A stretch of 58,766 bases of DNA from Bacteroidales bacterium (GTDB lineage Bacteria > Bacteroidota > Bacteroidia > Bacteroidales > Bacteroidaceae), in contig JAAYUD010000071.1 of assembly GCA_012517855.1 (NCBI GenBank), forward strand, positions 1-58,766, in the 5' to 3' direction. The first letter of the stretch is position 1, and each line of letters opens with the position of its first letter. Positions 37,319 to 45,474 of this stretch are shown piece by piece. The translations under genes were made by a program, and so were the position numbers. Under the pieces are notes generated by a model. It ran no database searches, was not told the origin of the DNA, and saw only the letters and a list, made by a program, of their open reading frames with translations.

Positions 37319-37373
37319 TTTCCAGGAGAGGCTGACAATGTATTGTTTTTTATCAATTTAATCTAATATAAAG

Positions 37374-38741
37374 ATGACCGAAGTTATAAAAAGAAAACTT
37401 AGTGATTCGAAAGCTATGCGGTGGACAGCCTTGGCGCTTGTCGCTTTTGCTATGCTTTGCGGATATTTCCTTGCAGACGTATTGTCTCCATTAAAACCTA
37501 TGTTGGAATCGGAATTGGGCTGGAGTAGCTCCGATTTCGGATTGTTCACCAGTGCTTATGGCTGGTTCAATGTATTCCTACTGATGCTAATATTGGGCGG
37601 AATTATTCTCGACCGTATGGGAGTGCGTTTCACGGGGTTGGCTTCTTGTGCCCTGATGGTTTTTGGCTGCGGCATTAAATATGCTGCGATAGCAGGATAT
37701 CTGGGAGATACTACTACGTTGTTGCTTGGCTGGAAATCGCAAGTGATGTATGCTTCTATCGGCTATGCTATTTTTGCTGTTGGTGTGGAAACGGCAGGTA
37801 TTACAGTTTCCAAAGTGATAGTGAAATGGTTTAAAGGAAAAGAAATGGCATTGGCTATGGGGCTCGAAATGGCTACGGCACGTATCGGTACGATGATGGC
37901 TTTGGCTATTACGGTTCCTTTTGCTAAATATTTCAAAAGTGTCTCTGCTCCAGTTCTATTATGCTTGATACTGCTTTGCATCGGCTTTATATCTTTCTTC
38001 TGCTATACATTTATGGACAAAAAATTGGAGGCTTCTATAGCCGAAGGAGATGTTGAAGAAGAAGATCCTTTCCGTCTGTCCGATATATTAGTGATTGTAA
38101 AGAACAAGGGATTCTGGCTGATTGCTCTGCTTTGCGTACTTTTCTATTCGGCAGTATTTCCTTTCTTGAAATACGCTACCGATTTGATGGTCAATAAATA
38201 TCATGTCAGTGAAGATTTGGCTGGACTCATACCTAGCTTGTTGCCTTTGGGAACACTCTTTTTGACACCTTTCTTCGGCAATTTGTACGATCGCAAGGGC
38301 AAGGGAGCTTCTATTATGATTCTTGGTGCTGTCATGCTTATCGGCGTACATCTGCTTTTTGCATTGCCTCTTATGAATCAATGGTGGTTTGCTACAATTC
38401 TGATGATTATATTGGGTATTGCCTTCTCGTTGGTACCTTCTGCCATGTGGCCGTCTGTTCCGAAAATTATTCCGGAGAAGCAATTGGGTACTGCCTACGC
38501 ATTGATTTTCTGGGTTCAGAATTGGGGATTGATGGGCGTTCCTTTCCTGATTGGTGTTGTGTTGGATAAATATTGCAAACTTCCTACAAAGACAGCAGAA
38601 GGTGCGACAGCCTACAATTATACTATTCCGATGATTATCTTTACATGCTTCGGCGTTTTGGCTCTTATTGTCGCGTTCATGCTGAAGGCAGAAGACAAGA
38701 AAAAGAAATATGGTTTGGAAGAACCAAATATTCAGGAATAA
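37374..38741 (+). CDS. Major facilitator superfamily transporter
   Basis: Inner-membrane carrier of 455 residues with about 12 hydrophobic segments split by a charged cytoplasmic loop near residues 215-235 (MDKKLEASIAEGDVEEEDPF). The loop GIILDRMGVRFTG between helices 2 and 3 is the MFS motif A region, and GNLYDRKGKGAS is its repeat in the second half. The opening GYFLADVLSPLKPMLESELGW resembles the MFSD1-like group of transporters, so a dipeptide or small organic substrate is possible but unproven. It is a single-gene unit between two terminators. Confidence 0.85.
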   Translation: MTEVIKRKLSDSKAMRWTALALVAFAMLCGYFLADVLSPLKPMLESELGWSSSDFGLFTSAYGWFNVFLLMLILGGIILDRMGVRFTGLASCALMVFGCGIKYAAIAGYLGDTTTLLLGWKSQVMYASIGYAIFAVGVETAGITVSKVIVKWFKGKEMALAMGLEMATARIGTMMALAITVPFAKYFKSVSAPVLLCLILLCIGFISFFCYTFMDKKLEASIAEGDVEEEDPFRLSDILVIVKNKGFWLIALLCVLFYSAVFPFLKYATDLMVNKYHVSEDLAGLIPSLLPLGTLFLTPFFGNLYDRKGKGASIMILGAVMLIGVHLLFALPLMNQWWFATILMIILGIAFSLVPSAMWPSVPKIIPEKQLGTAYALIFWVQNWGLMGVPFLIGVVLDKYCKLPTKTAEGATAYNYTIPMIIFTCFGVLALIVAFMLKAEDKKKKYGLEEPNIQE

Positions 38742-38779
38742 ATAGAAATTTCTGATTAGGTAACTTCCTTTAGATATTG

Positions 38780-38831
38780 GTCCCGCGGCAGAATGGTTTT
38801 TAAACTCTTCTGTCGCGGGACTCTTTTTTTT
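38780..38831 (+). terminator. Strong terminator after MFS gene
   Basis: GTCCCGCGGCAGAA (38780-38793) pairs with TTCTGTCGCGGGAC (38808-38821) with one G-U pair; a run of eight T follows. Confidence 0.85.
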
Positions 38832-39512
38832 GAATTACTGCTCTATATAATTGTATGCATTCGGGCTATAACGTTGCGAATTATTGCCTTCGCACTCCAC
38901 AGACATGTCTCTGTGGCAGGTACAGTAGTGTCTTCTCGGCATTGGTGTTGAGCAGAAGCGTATGCAATTTTTCCCCAATGCGTAGATGAGTATTAAATAG
39001 AGGTCTATCGCTTCGCTGAAAAGGGAAAAGACTCTCTTGAGGCAATCCTTTGGGGGTTGGAAATGGTTTCAGAACCTCGAAAAGCAATCGATTGGGCTTT
39101 GGAAATGGAAAATGAGGCTCTGATTGCAATCAATTGGGGTTCGGAAATGGAAAATGAGGCTCATTTTGGTCCGCTTGGGCTCTAAAGGTTAAAAACGAGC
39201 CTCATATTTGGTTTCCTTTAACCCAGCGGTCAAATCGGAGGCTCATATTTGGTTTCATTTAACAAAGTAAACCGATATGAGGCTCGTATTTGGCTTTCGT
39301 TAACTAAATGATTGGTTTTCGAGCTTCGAAAACTATGTCGGAGGCAAAACTTTAAAGAAACAGGAGTTCGAGACTCCTTACACACCTTTCGGCATACAGC
39401 AAGAGTGCTAAACAGTTCTGTTCTTTTGCGCACTGATTACTTTTGGCGGACGGCAATGATTTCGAATCATGGAATAAGGAGAGTGCAGCAGTTGCTAGCC
39501 TGCTCTGACTGC
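38832..39512. other. Gene-free region with tandem repeats
   Basis: About 680 bp with no supported gene; the short minus-strand frames have no recognisable product. The middle (39042-39305) is built from two families of 41/42-bp repeats listed separately. The last 200 bp contains a small hairpin GGAGT/ACTCC at about 39363-39377 but nothing tRNA-like. Confidence 0.6.
39042..39305. repeat. Two adjacent 41/42-bp tandem repeat sets
   Basis: Set A: GCAATC followed by an ATTGGG-like word and GGAAATGG starts at 39042, 39084 and 39126, an exact 42-bp period; two of the units end in GGAAAATGAGGCTC. Set B: GAGSCTC-ATATTTGGTTT-(C/A)-TTTAAC starts at 39197, 39238 and 39279, a 41-bp period. The two sets share the GAGGCTC/GAGCCTC word in opposite orientations, so the array could fold back on itself. 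Confidence 0.7.
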
Positions 39513-40079
39513 TCATTTGTCTGTGTCTTCTTCGTTCGTCCATTCGTTAATGCGCTTTGCCAATATACTTTTGGCCCGATGGTATTGAGAAGATGACGAT
39601 TTTTCGTTGATGTGGAGTATGCGGGCTATTTCCCGATGCGATTTTCCTTCGATGGCAAATAGATTGAACACTGTACGGTAACCGTCGGGCAACTCGGCAA
39701 TAAATTGCATTAATATCTCTTCGGGTATGCGTTCTATCGTTTCCGAATCAGGAATATGATAATGACTTTCTACTTCTTCGATCGGAATATCGCTTTTTAC
39801 AATCTTCATGTTGTGTCTCAATCTTAAGTATTGTAGCGCCTCGTTTATCATTATGCGGTCGAGCCAGGCTCTTAAAGAGCCTTGGCTGCGCCAGATAAAT
39901 TTATCGAATGATTGGTAGATCTTAAGAAAACCGTCCTGAAAGATGTCTTTTGCGGCATCGGTATTACAGACATAGCGCAAACATATTCCGAACAATCGAT
40001 TTGCATACTTTTCATACAGTTCTTTTCGGGCCGCGTCATTTCCCTTTCGGCAATATTCCGACAGAGTTTGCTCTTCCAT
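39513..40079 (-). CDS. ECF sigma factor 2
   Basis: RNA polymerase extracytoplasmic-function sigma-70 factor, 188 residues. Region 2 is KYANRLFGICLRYVCN through DIFQDGFLKIYQSF, with the promoter-melting SLRAWLDRIMINEALQYLR after it. Region 4 is LPDGYRTVFNLFAIEGKSHREI with the helix-turn-helix IARILHINEKSSSSQ. The start at 40079 (MEEQTL) is taken; a second ATG at 40091 is in frame. Either start lies inside the 3' end of the DUF4249 gene (about 44-56 bp overlap), so it is the last cistron of the FecR/transducer operon. No anti-sigma gene of its own follows. Confidence 0.85.
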   Translation of the reverse strand: MEEQTLSEYCRKGNDAARKELYEKYANRLFGICLRYVCNTDAAKDIFQDGFLKIYQSFDKFIWRSQGSLRAWLDRIMINEALQYLRLRHNMKIVKSDIPIEEVESHYHIPDSETIERIPEEILMQFIAELPDGYRTVFNLFAIEGKSHREIARILHINEKSSSSQYHRAKSILAKRINEWTNEEDTDK

Positions 40080-41136
40080 AGTAATTCCCATCTTGTTTTT
40101 TTACTTCGTCTAATCGGGCATTGCTCAGTCTTATCACTTTATTGGCCTCAGAACTGAATACAATGATACCGGTACCATCATGTACATTGGATGGGAATTT
40201 CATTGATCCGCTGAGTGTCTCGTCATAATTGTCCGATTTGTAGAGATTGAGCGCTTTGAAGTAGTGAAATGCTGTTTCGTTGATACTTCGGAGGCGAATA
40301 TAGGCATCTATGGTATAATTGGGCTGTCTGGTATAGTAGCAAGAGTTGTTGTATACGGTCATCGTATACGACGAATTTGCAAAACGAGCATCGTCGAACA
40401 CACCGTATCTGTTTTCTACCGATTGGGTGTAAGAAATAATTCCGTCATCGTCTTCAGAACCTGAAGAAGGGTTTCCATCGGTGAGTACTGCGTCGTTGCG
40501 TCCGGTATATCCAGTCAATGTGTTAGGATATGCATAAAAGATGTCTTGCTGGAGCGAATAAAGATAGTACATAAGATATTCGTCAATAGCCAGCTGATAG
40601 AAGTTGCTCTCGTTGGGCCGATCTTTTATCGTTATCTTGAAGCAGGTCAGTTTGGGATAGCTGGTGTAGTCCGAAGAAAAAGGATTGGTTACGGTGGACG
40701 TATCAACCTTTTCTACCGCTTCCATAGGTTGCGGAACAGTCTCTTCTACCCATGCGTGGTATTTGCCGTCTCCTGTTTGTGCATCGATGCGGACTACGTC
40801 TCCGGCTTTCACCGGCGTTTGGATAAGATATGTATTCGTTGGTTCGGTTGTTTCTCCGTCAGGAGTAAAGATTGTGTTTGTTTGGGTTTTTGCCGTCTCT
40901 TTGAATTCTCCGTTTACATTGATCGTCACTATTGCGTCTTTAATATCTATAGGGTGCTGGTTGCCTGTCAGGAAAAGTTTTATGGTATTATTGGTAGAGT
41001 CGGCGGCAATGTAGCCGTTCATCACGAGTACGTCTTTTTCTGCATTTTGGTCGACGGGCAGATCGTTAGTGCACGAAGTCATCAATAACGATGCCAGGAG
41101 CGTTGCTATATATAATGTTGTATGTTTCGTTTTCAT
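40036..41136 (-). CDS. DUF4249 family lipoprotein
   Basis: Outer-membrane lipoprotein of 366 residues, lipobox MTSC (Cys22), typical partner of a FecR-controlled TonB receptor in Bacteroidota. After the lipobox comes VLVMNGYIAADSTNNTIKLFL, then a beta-rich domain with KDAIVTINVNGEF, PVKAGDVVRIDAQ and VEETVPQP. The function of DUF4249 proteins is not established; a role as accessory for receptor ligand uptake is assumed. It lies 13 bp after the transducer gene and overlaps the second sigma factor gene. Confidence 0.8.
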   Translation of the reverse strand: MKTKHTTLYIATLLASLLMTSCTNDLPVDQNAEKDVLVMNGYIAADSTNNTIKLFLTGNQHPIDIKDAIVTINVNGEFKETAKTQTNTIFTPDGETTEPTNTYLIQTPVKAGDVVRIDAQTGDGKYHAWVEETVPQPMEAVEKVDTSTVTNPFSSDYTSYPKLTCFKITIKDRPNESNFYQLAIDEYLMYYLYSLQQDIFYAYPNTLTGYTGRNDAVLTDGNPSSGSEDDDGIISYTQSVENRYGVFDDARFANSSYTMTVYNNSCYYTRQPNYTIDAYIRLRSINETAFHYFKALNLYKSDNYDETLSGSMKFPSNVHDGTGIIVFSSEANKVIRLSNARLDEVKKQDGNYYGRANSVGILPKGK

Positions 41137-41149
41137 TTTGTTGGAGCTT

Positions 41150-43816
41150 TTAAAATTTGAAAGAATAAGTGAACGAAGGAATTATAGGGAGTAATGTGAA
41201 TTTTCTCAATCTAGGTGCCGGTTGGTTGCCTGTACCATTAGAAAATGAGTTGTCTGTGTCGCGTAAAACAAATGTAGGGTTCATGGCATTGTACATATTG
41301 TAAATACTGAAACTCCATGTGTGGAGGCCCTTTCTGGTCTGTTTGTTAAAGTCGCATCCCAAGCAGAGCGTATGGCTCGATGGCATGCGGTAGTTATTGC
41401 GATGGGGCACATATCCGGCTTCTTCTCCATCAATCAGCACTGTTTGTTTCAATGCCAGCGTTGCCATTCCTCCGGTATAAAACTCCCACGAAGCATGGAG
41501 GTCGAACTTTTTGCTGAAATGCCTGTTGAATACCAATACGAGGTGATGCCGGCGGTCGTATGTGTACGGGAAACGTTTTCCGTCGTTGATGCCTCCTTTC
41601 GAAAATTGGCGGTCACTTTTGGACCATGTATACGATAGCCATCCGGTATTTCGGCCTTCTGTCTTTTGCAACAGGAATTCGATTCCGTAAGAACGGCCTG
41701 TTCCCATTTCTACTTTATCTTCCCAACGCGACGAATTGCCATAAAAGCTTACTCCATCTTTGTATTCCAATACGTGGTTCATCTTTTTGTAATATCCTTC
41801 AACCGAGAGTTCCCAATTCTTGATGCCCGTGAAGTAGGCGCCTGCTGAGTATTGGTCTGCCGACATCGGTTTTATCTTTTGTGTAATCGGTACCCATAGG
41901 TCGGTGGGCATGGCTATAGGTAGCGAAGTGAGTAAGTGTATGTATTGTTTCATTTGGGTGTAGGCTGCTTTGAAGGCTAGCGAACTGTTTAGTTGGTAGC
42001 GCGCCGAAATGCGCGGTTGCATGGAAAAATAGTTCGTTGTGTGAACATGGAAAAGCGAAGGGTAAATGCCGAAGTTAACTCTCAGCAGTCTGCCTATCTG
42101 CCAGTTGTCTTCTGCATAGATCGAGGCTTCGTGGGCAAAAATAGTGCTGTTTGATAAGTTGGCGAAAGTCGTGTCGCGCTCTATACCGTTGCCTTTTTCG
42201 AGAATATGCGAGTTCAGTACTTCCGGATGAAAAGCGTGGTATGTATAGGTGGTGCCGAACTTAATGTGATGTGTCGGCGATGGATTGAACTCAAAATCAC
42301 TTTGAGCACTCCAATCCTTAATTCGCGATTGATAGTGCGATGAATAGTTTGTAGACTTATCGGAAGTGTTGGTGTTGTCGTTGTTTTTCAGAGAGGATGA
42401 GTAATCGTTGTATGCCACTGTCGTGTTGCAGAACAGCTTATTGTTGAATATATGGTTCCATCTCAACCAGAAGATGTTGTTGCCCCAATTTGAACGCGAA
42501 ATGGATGTCTCGGTCTTAGTATACGAGTCGTATGTGTAGTTGTCTTTGTATTTTCCTGACATGTGATCTTTGCCACCATAAAAGCTCAAGAACAAACGGT
42601 CGTTATCCGAGAAACGATGGTTTATTTTGGCATTGACATCGTAAAAATAGTAGCCGAACTTGCTGTCTTTATCCATAAGCAGTTTACTGGGTAGGTCTAG
42701 GTAAGTGCGGCGTGCTGTGAATAGAAACGAAGTTTTGTCCTTTTTGATGGGCCCTTCCAGCATTATTTTGCTGGTCAGTGTTCCGATGCTGAAACTACCG
42801 TGAAGCTTGTGCATATCTCCGTCGTTGGTACGTACATCTATCACCGACGATAGTCTGCCTCCAAATCGAGCAGGAAAGGAGCCCTTGAAGAATGTTACTT
42901 TCTTCATGGCCTCGGGTGTGAATATCGAAAAGAAACCGAACAGATGGTCTACTTTGTATACCGGTATTCCATCAAGCAATATTAAATTCTGGTCGGCATC
43001 GCCTCCTCTCACATACAATCCCGAACCTCCTTCTGTTCCGCTTTGTACACCGGGCATCAGCTGGATGGTTTTCAGTACGTCTTTTTCTCCCAGTAGGGCA
43101 GGAGTGCTTTTTATTTGCCCGATGGGAATATCGATGGCCCCCATCTGAGTAGCTCCGATACCAGCCTCGGGCTTATTGGATGTTACGACGATCTCGGGTA
43201 GTACATTATTGTTATCCATTTGAATGTTCATCAAGGTATCACGACGCAAAACGAATGAGTGTTTCTCCGTGGTGTAACCTATATATGAAATGAGTAAATC
43301 AGTGTCTCCTTCTGGTAGTGTAATGCTGTAGTAACCGTATGAATTGGTTGCCGTCCCTTGTCTGTCGGTTGTGGAGAAGATATTGGCGCCGATTAGTGTT
43401 TCGGAAGAATGCTCGTCGGTAATGTAACCGTGAATAGTGAATTTTCGTGTTGTCGATTGCTTCGGCTTTTCTCGTATTCGTTCCGTATGCTTTTTCTTTA
43501 AAATAATGTACCGGCCGTTAATCTGAAAGCTGATGGGCTGGTCGGCAAAAGCTTTCGACATAATTTCGGATAGCGTAGCATGCTTCATCTTCAGATTGAT
43601 GGGGTGGGAGAGTCTTACATCCTCACCATAAACAAAAGTGCAGTCTGTCATTTTCTCGAGTGTCTTGATAAAAGCTTCCAGAGACTTGTCTTGTATGGAT
43701 ACTTTGATCCTCTTTTCGTTTGTCTGTGCTCCTGCAGATAGTTGTAGAGCAGTTAGTAAACAAAGTAAAACGATTTTCTTTAATAGATAGTAGTGGTTTG
43801 AACAGTCTTTCTTCAT
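41150..43816 (-). CDS. TonB-dependent transducer with STN domain (FecA-like)
   Basis: Outer-membrane receptor of 888 residues that also signals across the envelope. After the signal peptide (to about 31, LSAGAQ) there is an STN/secretin-TonB N-terminal domain (about 35-105, KRIKVSIQDKSLEAFIKTLE), which contacts FecR. A carboxypeptidase-regulatory-like domain (about 125-205) and the plug (about 215-330, SGLYVRGGDADQNLILLDGIPVY) follow, then the barrel. The first codon overlaps the FecR stop by 4 bp (ATGA). The ligand cannot be told; the order sigma-FecR-receptor-DUF4249 is typical of nutrient or glycan sensing in Bacteroidota. Confidence 0.9.
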   Translation of the reverse strand: MKKDCSNHYYLLKKIVLLCLLTALQLSAGAQTNEKRIKVSIQDKSLEAFIKTLEKMTDCTFVYGEDVRLSHPINLKMKHATLSEIMSKAFADQPISFQINGRYIILKKKHTERIREKPKQSTTRKFTIHGYITDEHSSETLIGANIFSTTDRQGTATNSYGYYSITLPEGDTDLLISYIGYTTEKHSFVLRRDTLMNIQMDNNNVLPEIVVTSNKPEAGIGATQMGAIDIPIGQIKSTPALLGEKDVLKTIQLMPGVQSGTEGGSGLYVRGGDADQNLILLDGIPVYKVDHLFGFFSIFTPEAMKKVTFFKGSFPARFGGRLSSVIDVRTNDGDMHKLHGSFSIGTLTSKIMLEGPIKKDKTSFLFTARRTYLDLPSKLLMDKDSKFGYYFYDVNAKINHRFSDNDRLFLSFYGGKDHMSGKYKDNYTYDSYTKTETSISRSNWGNNIFWLRWNHIFNNKLFCNTTVAYNDYSSSLKNNDNTNTSDKSTNYSSHYQSRIKDWSAQSDFEFNPSPTHHIKFGTTYTYHAFHPEVLNSHILEKGNGIERDTTFANLSNSTIFAHEASIYAEDNWQIGRLLRVNFGIYPSLFHVHTTNYFSMQPRISARYQLNSSLAFKAAYTQMKQYIHLLTSLPIAMPTDLWVPITQKIKPMSADQYSAGAYFTGIKNWELSVEGYYKKMNHVLEYKDGVSFYGNSSRWEDKVEMGTGRSYGIEFLLQKTEGRNTGWLSYTWSKSDRQFSKGGINDGKRFPYTYDRRHHLVLVFNRHFSKKFDLHASWEFYTGGMATLALKQTVLIDGEEAGYVPHRNNYRMPSSHTLCLGCDFNKQTRKGLHTWSFSIYNMYNAMNPTFVLRDTDNSFSNGTGNQPAPRLRKFTLLPIIPSFTYSFKF

Positions 43817-44691
43817 TTTGAATTAGTTCTTTTATATAATAGGATTTGATTGTTAGTTAGTTGGTAGTTGAAGTAGCCTGCCTGTTGCAAGATATCTAAA
43901 ATAGTTCTTAGGCCTTCTTTGTGGCAGAACTTGGCATTGATATGGTAGTTTGATAATGTCTTATCGGTAATCTTGATTGTGACGTTGAATGAGTTGGACA
44001 ATCGCTCGGCTACTTCGCTTATCGAACAGTGTTCGAAGACGAGTGATCCGTTTCGCCATGCAATGTCGTCAGAGATACGGTTGGTTGCCTGCTGTGAGAG
44101 TTGCCGGCTCTTTTTATTATATAAAGCTGTCTCTCCCGGTTTTAATAAGATATTCTTTCGATGAATATCGTCTATCACATTAACCGACCCTTCTATCAGT
44201 GCTGTCGTTATAGTAGGGCTCTGTTGATAGGCGCTTATATTGAATCGTGTACCCAGATCTTCTACCTTAATCGTCGACGTCTTCACCACAAAAGGATGAC
44301 GGCTGTCGTGTTCCACTTCGAAATAGGCTTCGCCATTGAGTGATACCTCGCGCCGTTCTTTGAATTTCTTGGGATAGGTTATCGACGAATAGCGGTTTAG
44401 TGTGATGCGCGTGCCATCGGGAAGGGAGATGTTGCGGATGTTTGCTTGAGCATAAACCGATACTGTTTGTGTGGTGTAAAAAGATTGATATCCCCACCAT
44501 GCCATAGCGCAAAGTATTGCAATCGTTGCTGCGGCTGCAAGAGAACGACGTACAAACATCAGGCGTCTGCCAAATATTTTTTTGCGCAAGAGAGGATATG
44601 TAGCCTTTGCCGAGTATCGTCCTTGCGGTGCATGGCTCGAGGCTATCAGTTTCTCTAAGACTTTAACTATTCTTTCTTCTGTATGTTCCAT
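43813..44691 (-). CDS. FecR-family anti-sigma factor
   Basis: Inner-membrane anti-sigma protein of 292 residues that holds the ECF sigma factor until the receptor is engaged. The N-terminal cytoplasmic part (1-48) is followed by a transmembrane helix (about 50-70, SLAAAATIAILCAMAWWGY). The periplasmic FecR domain (about 82-190) has NISLPDGTRITLNRYSSI, FEVEHDSRHPFVV and LGTRFNISAY. A DUF4974-like C-terminal domain (about 220-285, SISEVAERLSNSFNV) contacts the receptor STN domain. It lies 95 bp behind the ECF sigma gene and overlaps the receptor gene by 4 bp. Confidence 0.9.
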   Translation of the reverse strand: MEHTEERIVKVLEKLIASSHAPQGRYSAKATYPLLRKKIFGRRLMFVRRSLAAAATIAILCAMAWWGYQSFYTTQTVSVYAQANIRNISLPDGTRITLNRYSSITYPKKFKERREVSLNGEAYFEVEHDSRHPFVVKTSTIKVEDLGTRFNISAYQQSPTITTALIEGSVNVIDDIHRKNILLKPGETALYNKKSRQLSQQATNRISDDIAWRNGSLVFEHCSISEVAERLSNSFNVTIKITDKTLSNYHINAKFCHKEGLRTILDILQQAGYFNYQLTNNQILLYKRTNSK

Positions 44692-44786
44692 TTTCTATTT
44701 ATTCGGTCTTTTCAATGATAAAGACAGGAAAAGATAGAAAACTCACTATTCGATTATGGTGAATAAAAGTTAAAGATGAAAGAATG

Positions 44787-45341
44787 TTATCTGTCGTAGA
44801 ATTGTCGAATTAGTTCTTTCAGCTTGTTTTCTGCTTTCTGTAACTGTACACTTACGGTATTTACGGTAATATTGAGTTCTTTTGCCGTTTGATCATAACT
44901 TTTCTTTTCTTCTCTGATATGGATGAAGACTTCCCTGCATCGTTGTGGCAAACGGTCGAGCGCTTTGACGTAAATGGCAAACAGCTCTTCGCTTATAAAC
45001 AGCTCTTCGGGCGAACAAGATGTGTCGGCCGATTCGGTTACTGTTTCCAGCTCATTATTTGTATATTTCGATTCTTTGGAAATATAATTGAGTGCAGCGT
45101 TTTTGGTTAGTACAAAACAATAATCTTCTATGTTTTTTACTTCAGGCAATTTGGCACGTTGATTCCAAAGGTTCATGAAGACGTCGAGTACGATCTCTTG
45201 CGCCCATTCTTCACGTTTGCAGAAGTAGTATGCTATGCGAAACAAACGGTCGTAAGTCAAGTCGTAAAAACGATGAAACGCACGTTGCGAATCATCGTTT
45301 TTCATTTGTCGTAGTAGCTTTCTTACCTCGGTATCGGTCAT
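44787..45341 (-). CDS. ECF sigma factor 1
   Basis: ECF sigma-70 factor of 184 residues at the head of the operon. Region 2: RFYDLTYDRLFRIAYYFCKR and the VLDVFMNLWNQR helix. Region 4: LPQRCREVFIHIREEKKSYDQTA with ELNITVNTVSVQLQKAENKL. It has an excellent promoter with a short leader, and should be inhibited by the FecR-like protein encoded next. The conserved WAQEIVLDVF replaces the more usual DAEDIVQEVF pattern but keeps the fold. Confidence 0.88.
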   Translation of the reverse strand: MTDTEVRKLLRQMKNDDSQRAFHRFYDLTYDRLFRIAYYFCKREEWAQEIVLDVFMNLWNQRAKLPEVKNIEDYCFVLTKNAALNYISKESKYTNNELETVTESADTSCSPEELFISEELFAIYVKALDRLPQRCREVFIHIREEKKSYDQTAKELNITVNTVSVQLQKAENKLKELIRQFYDR

Positions 45342-45360
45342 TGTTGAGTGATTTGTGTCG

Positions 45361-45391
45361 CAAAATTAGAAGAAAGAAATTATAAAACAAA
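45361..45391 (-). promoter_or_regulatory. Bacteroidota-type promoter for the ECF/FecR operon
   Basis: On the minus strand, TTTG (45388-45391) and TAATTTTG (45361-45368) are 19 bp apart. The start codon at 45341 is 20 bp downstream, so the leader is very short. Confidence 0.6.
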
Positions 45392-45413
45392 ATAAACACG
45401 GATTATAAGGGTC

Positions 45414-45452
45414 AAAAAATAATGGCATGAACTCAAGAAGAGAACATGCCAC
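45414..45452 (-). terminator. Terminator of the PUL operon
   Basis: On the minus strand GGCATG and CATGCC (45445-45450 and 45424-45429), extended by flanking pairs, are followed by TTATTTTTT. It lies about 25 bp after the stop of the last PUL gene. Confidence 0.6.
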
Positions 45453-45474
45453 TATCATCTTTATAAACTGAAAA

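Noticed and set aside
38881-39129. 82-codon minus-strand frame across the tandem repeats
   Set aside because: It reads straight through repeat units and gives no recognisable protein.
39042-39305. CRISPR-like array
   Set aside because: Repeats of 41/42 bp are contiguous and degenerate, with no unique spacers, and no cas genes are nearby.
39355-39385. tRNA-like T-arm (GGAGTTCGAGACTCC)
   Set aside because: No acceptor, D or anticodon arms can be formed around it; it is only a small hairpin.
40546-41088. 180-codon plus-strand frame
   Set aside because: Antisense shadow of the DUF4249 lipoprotein gene.
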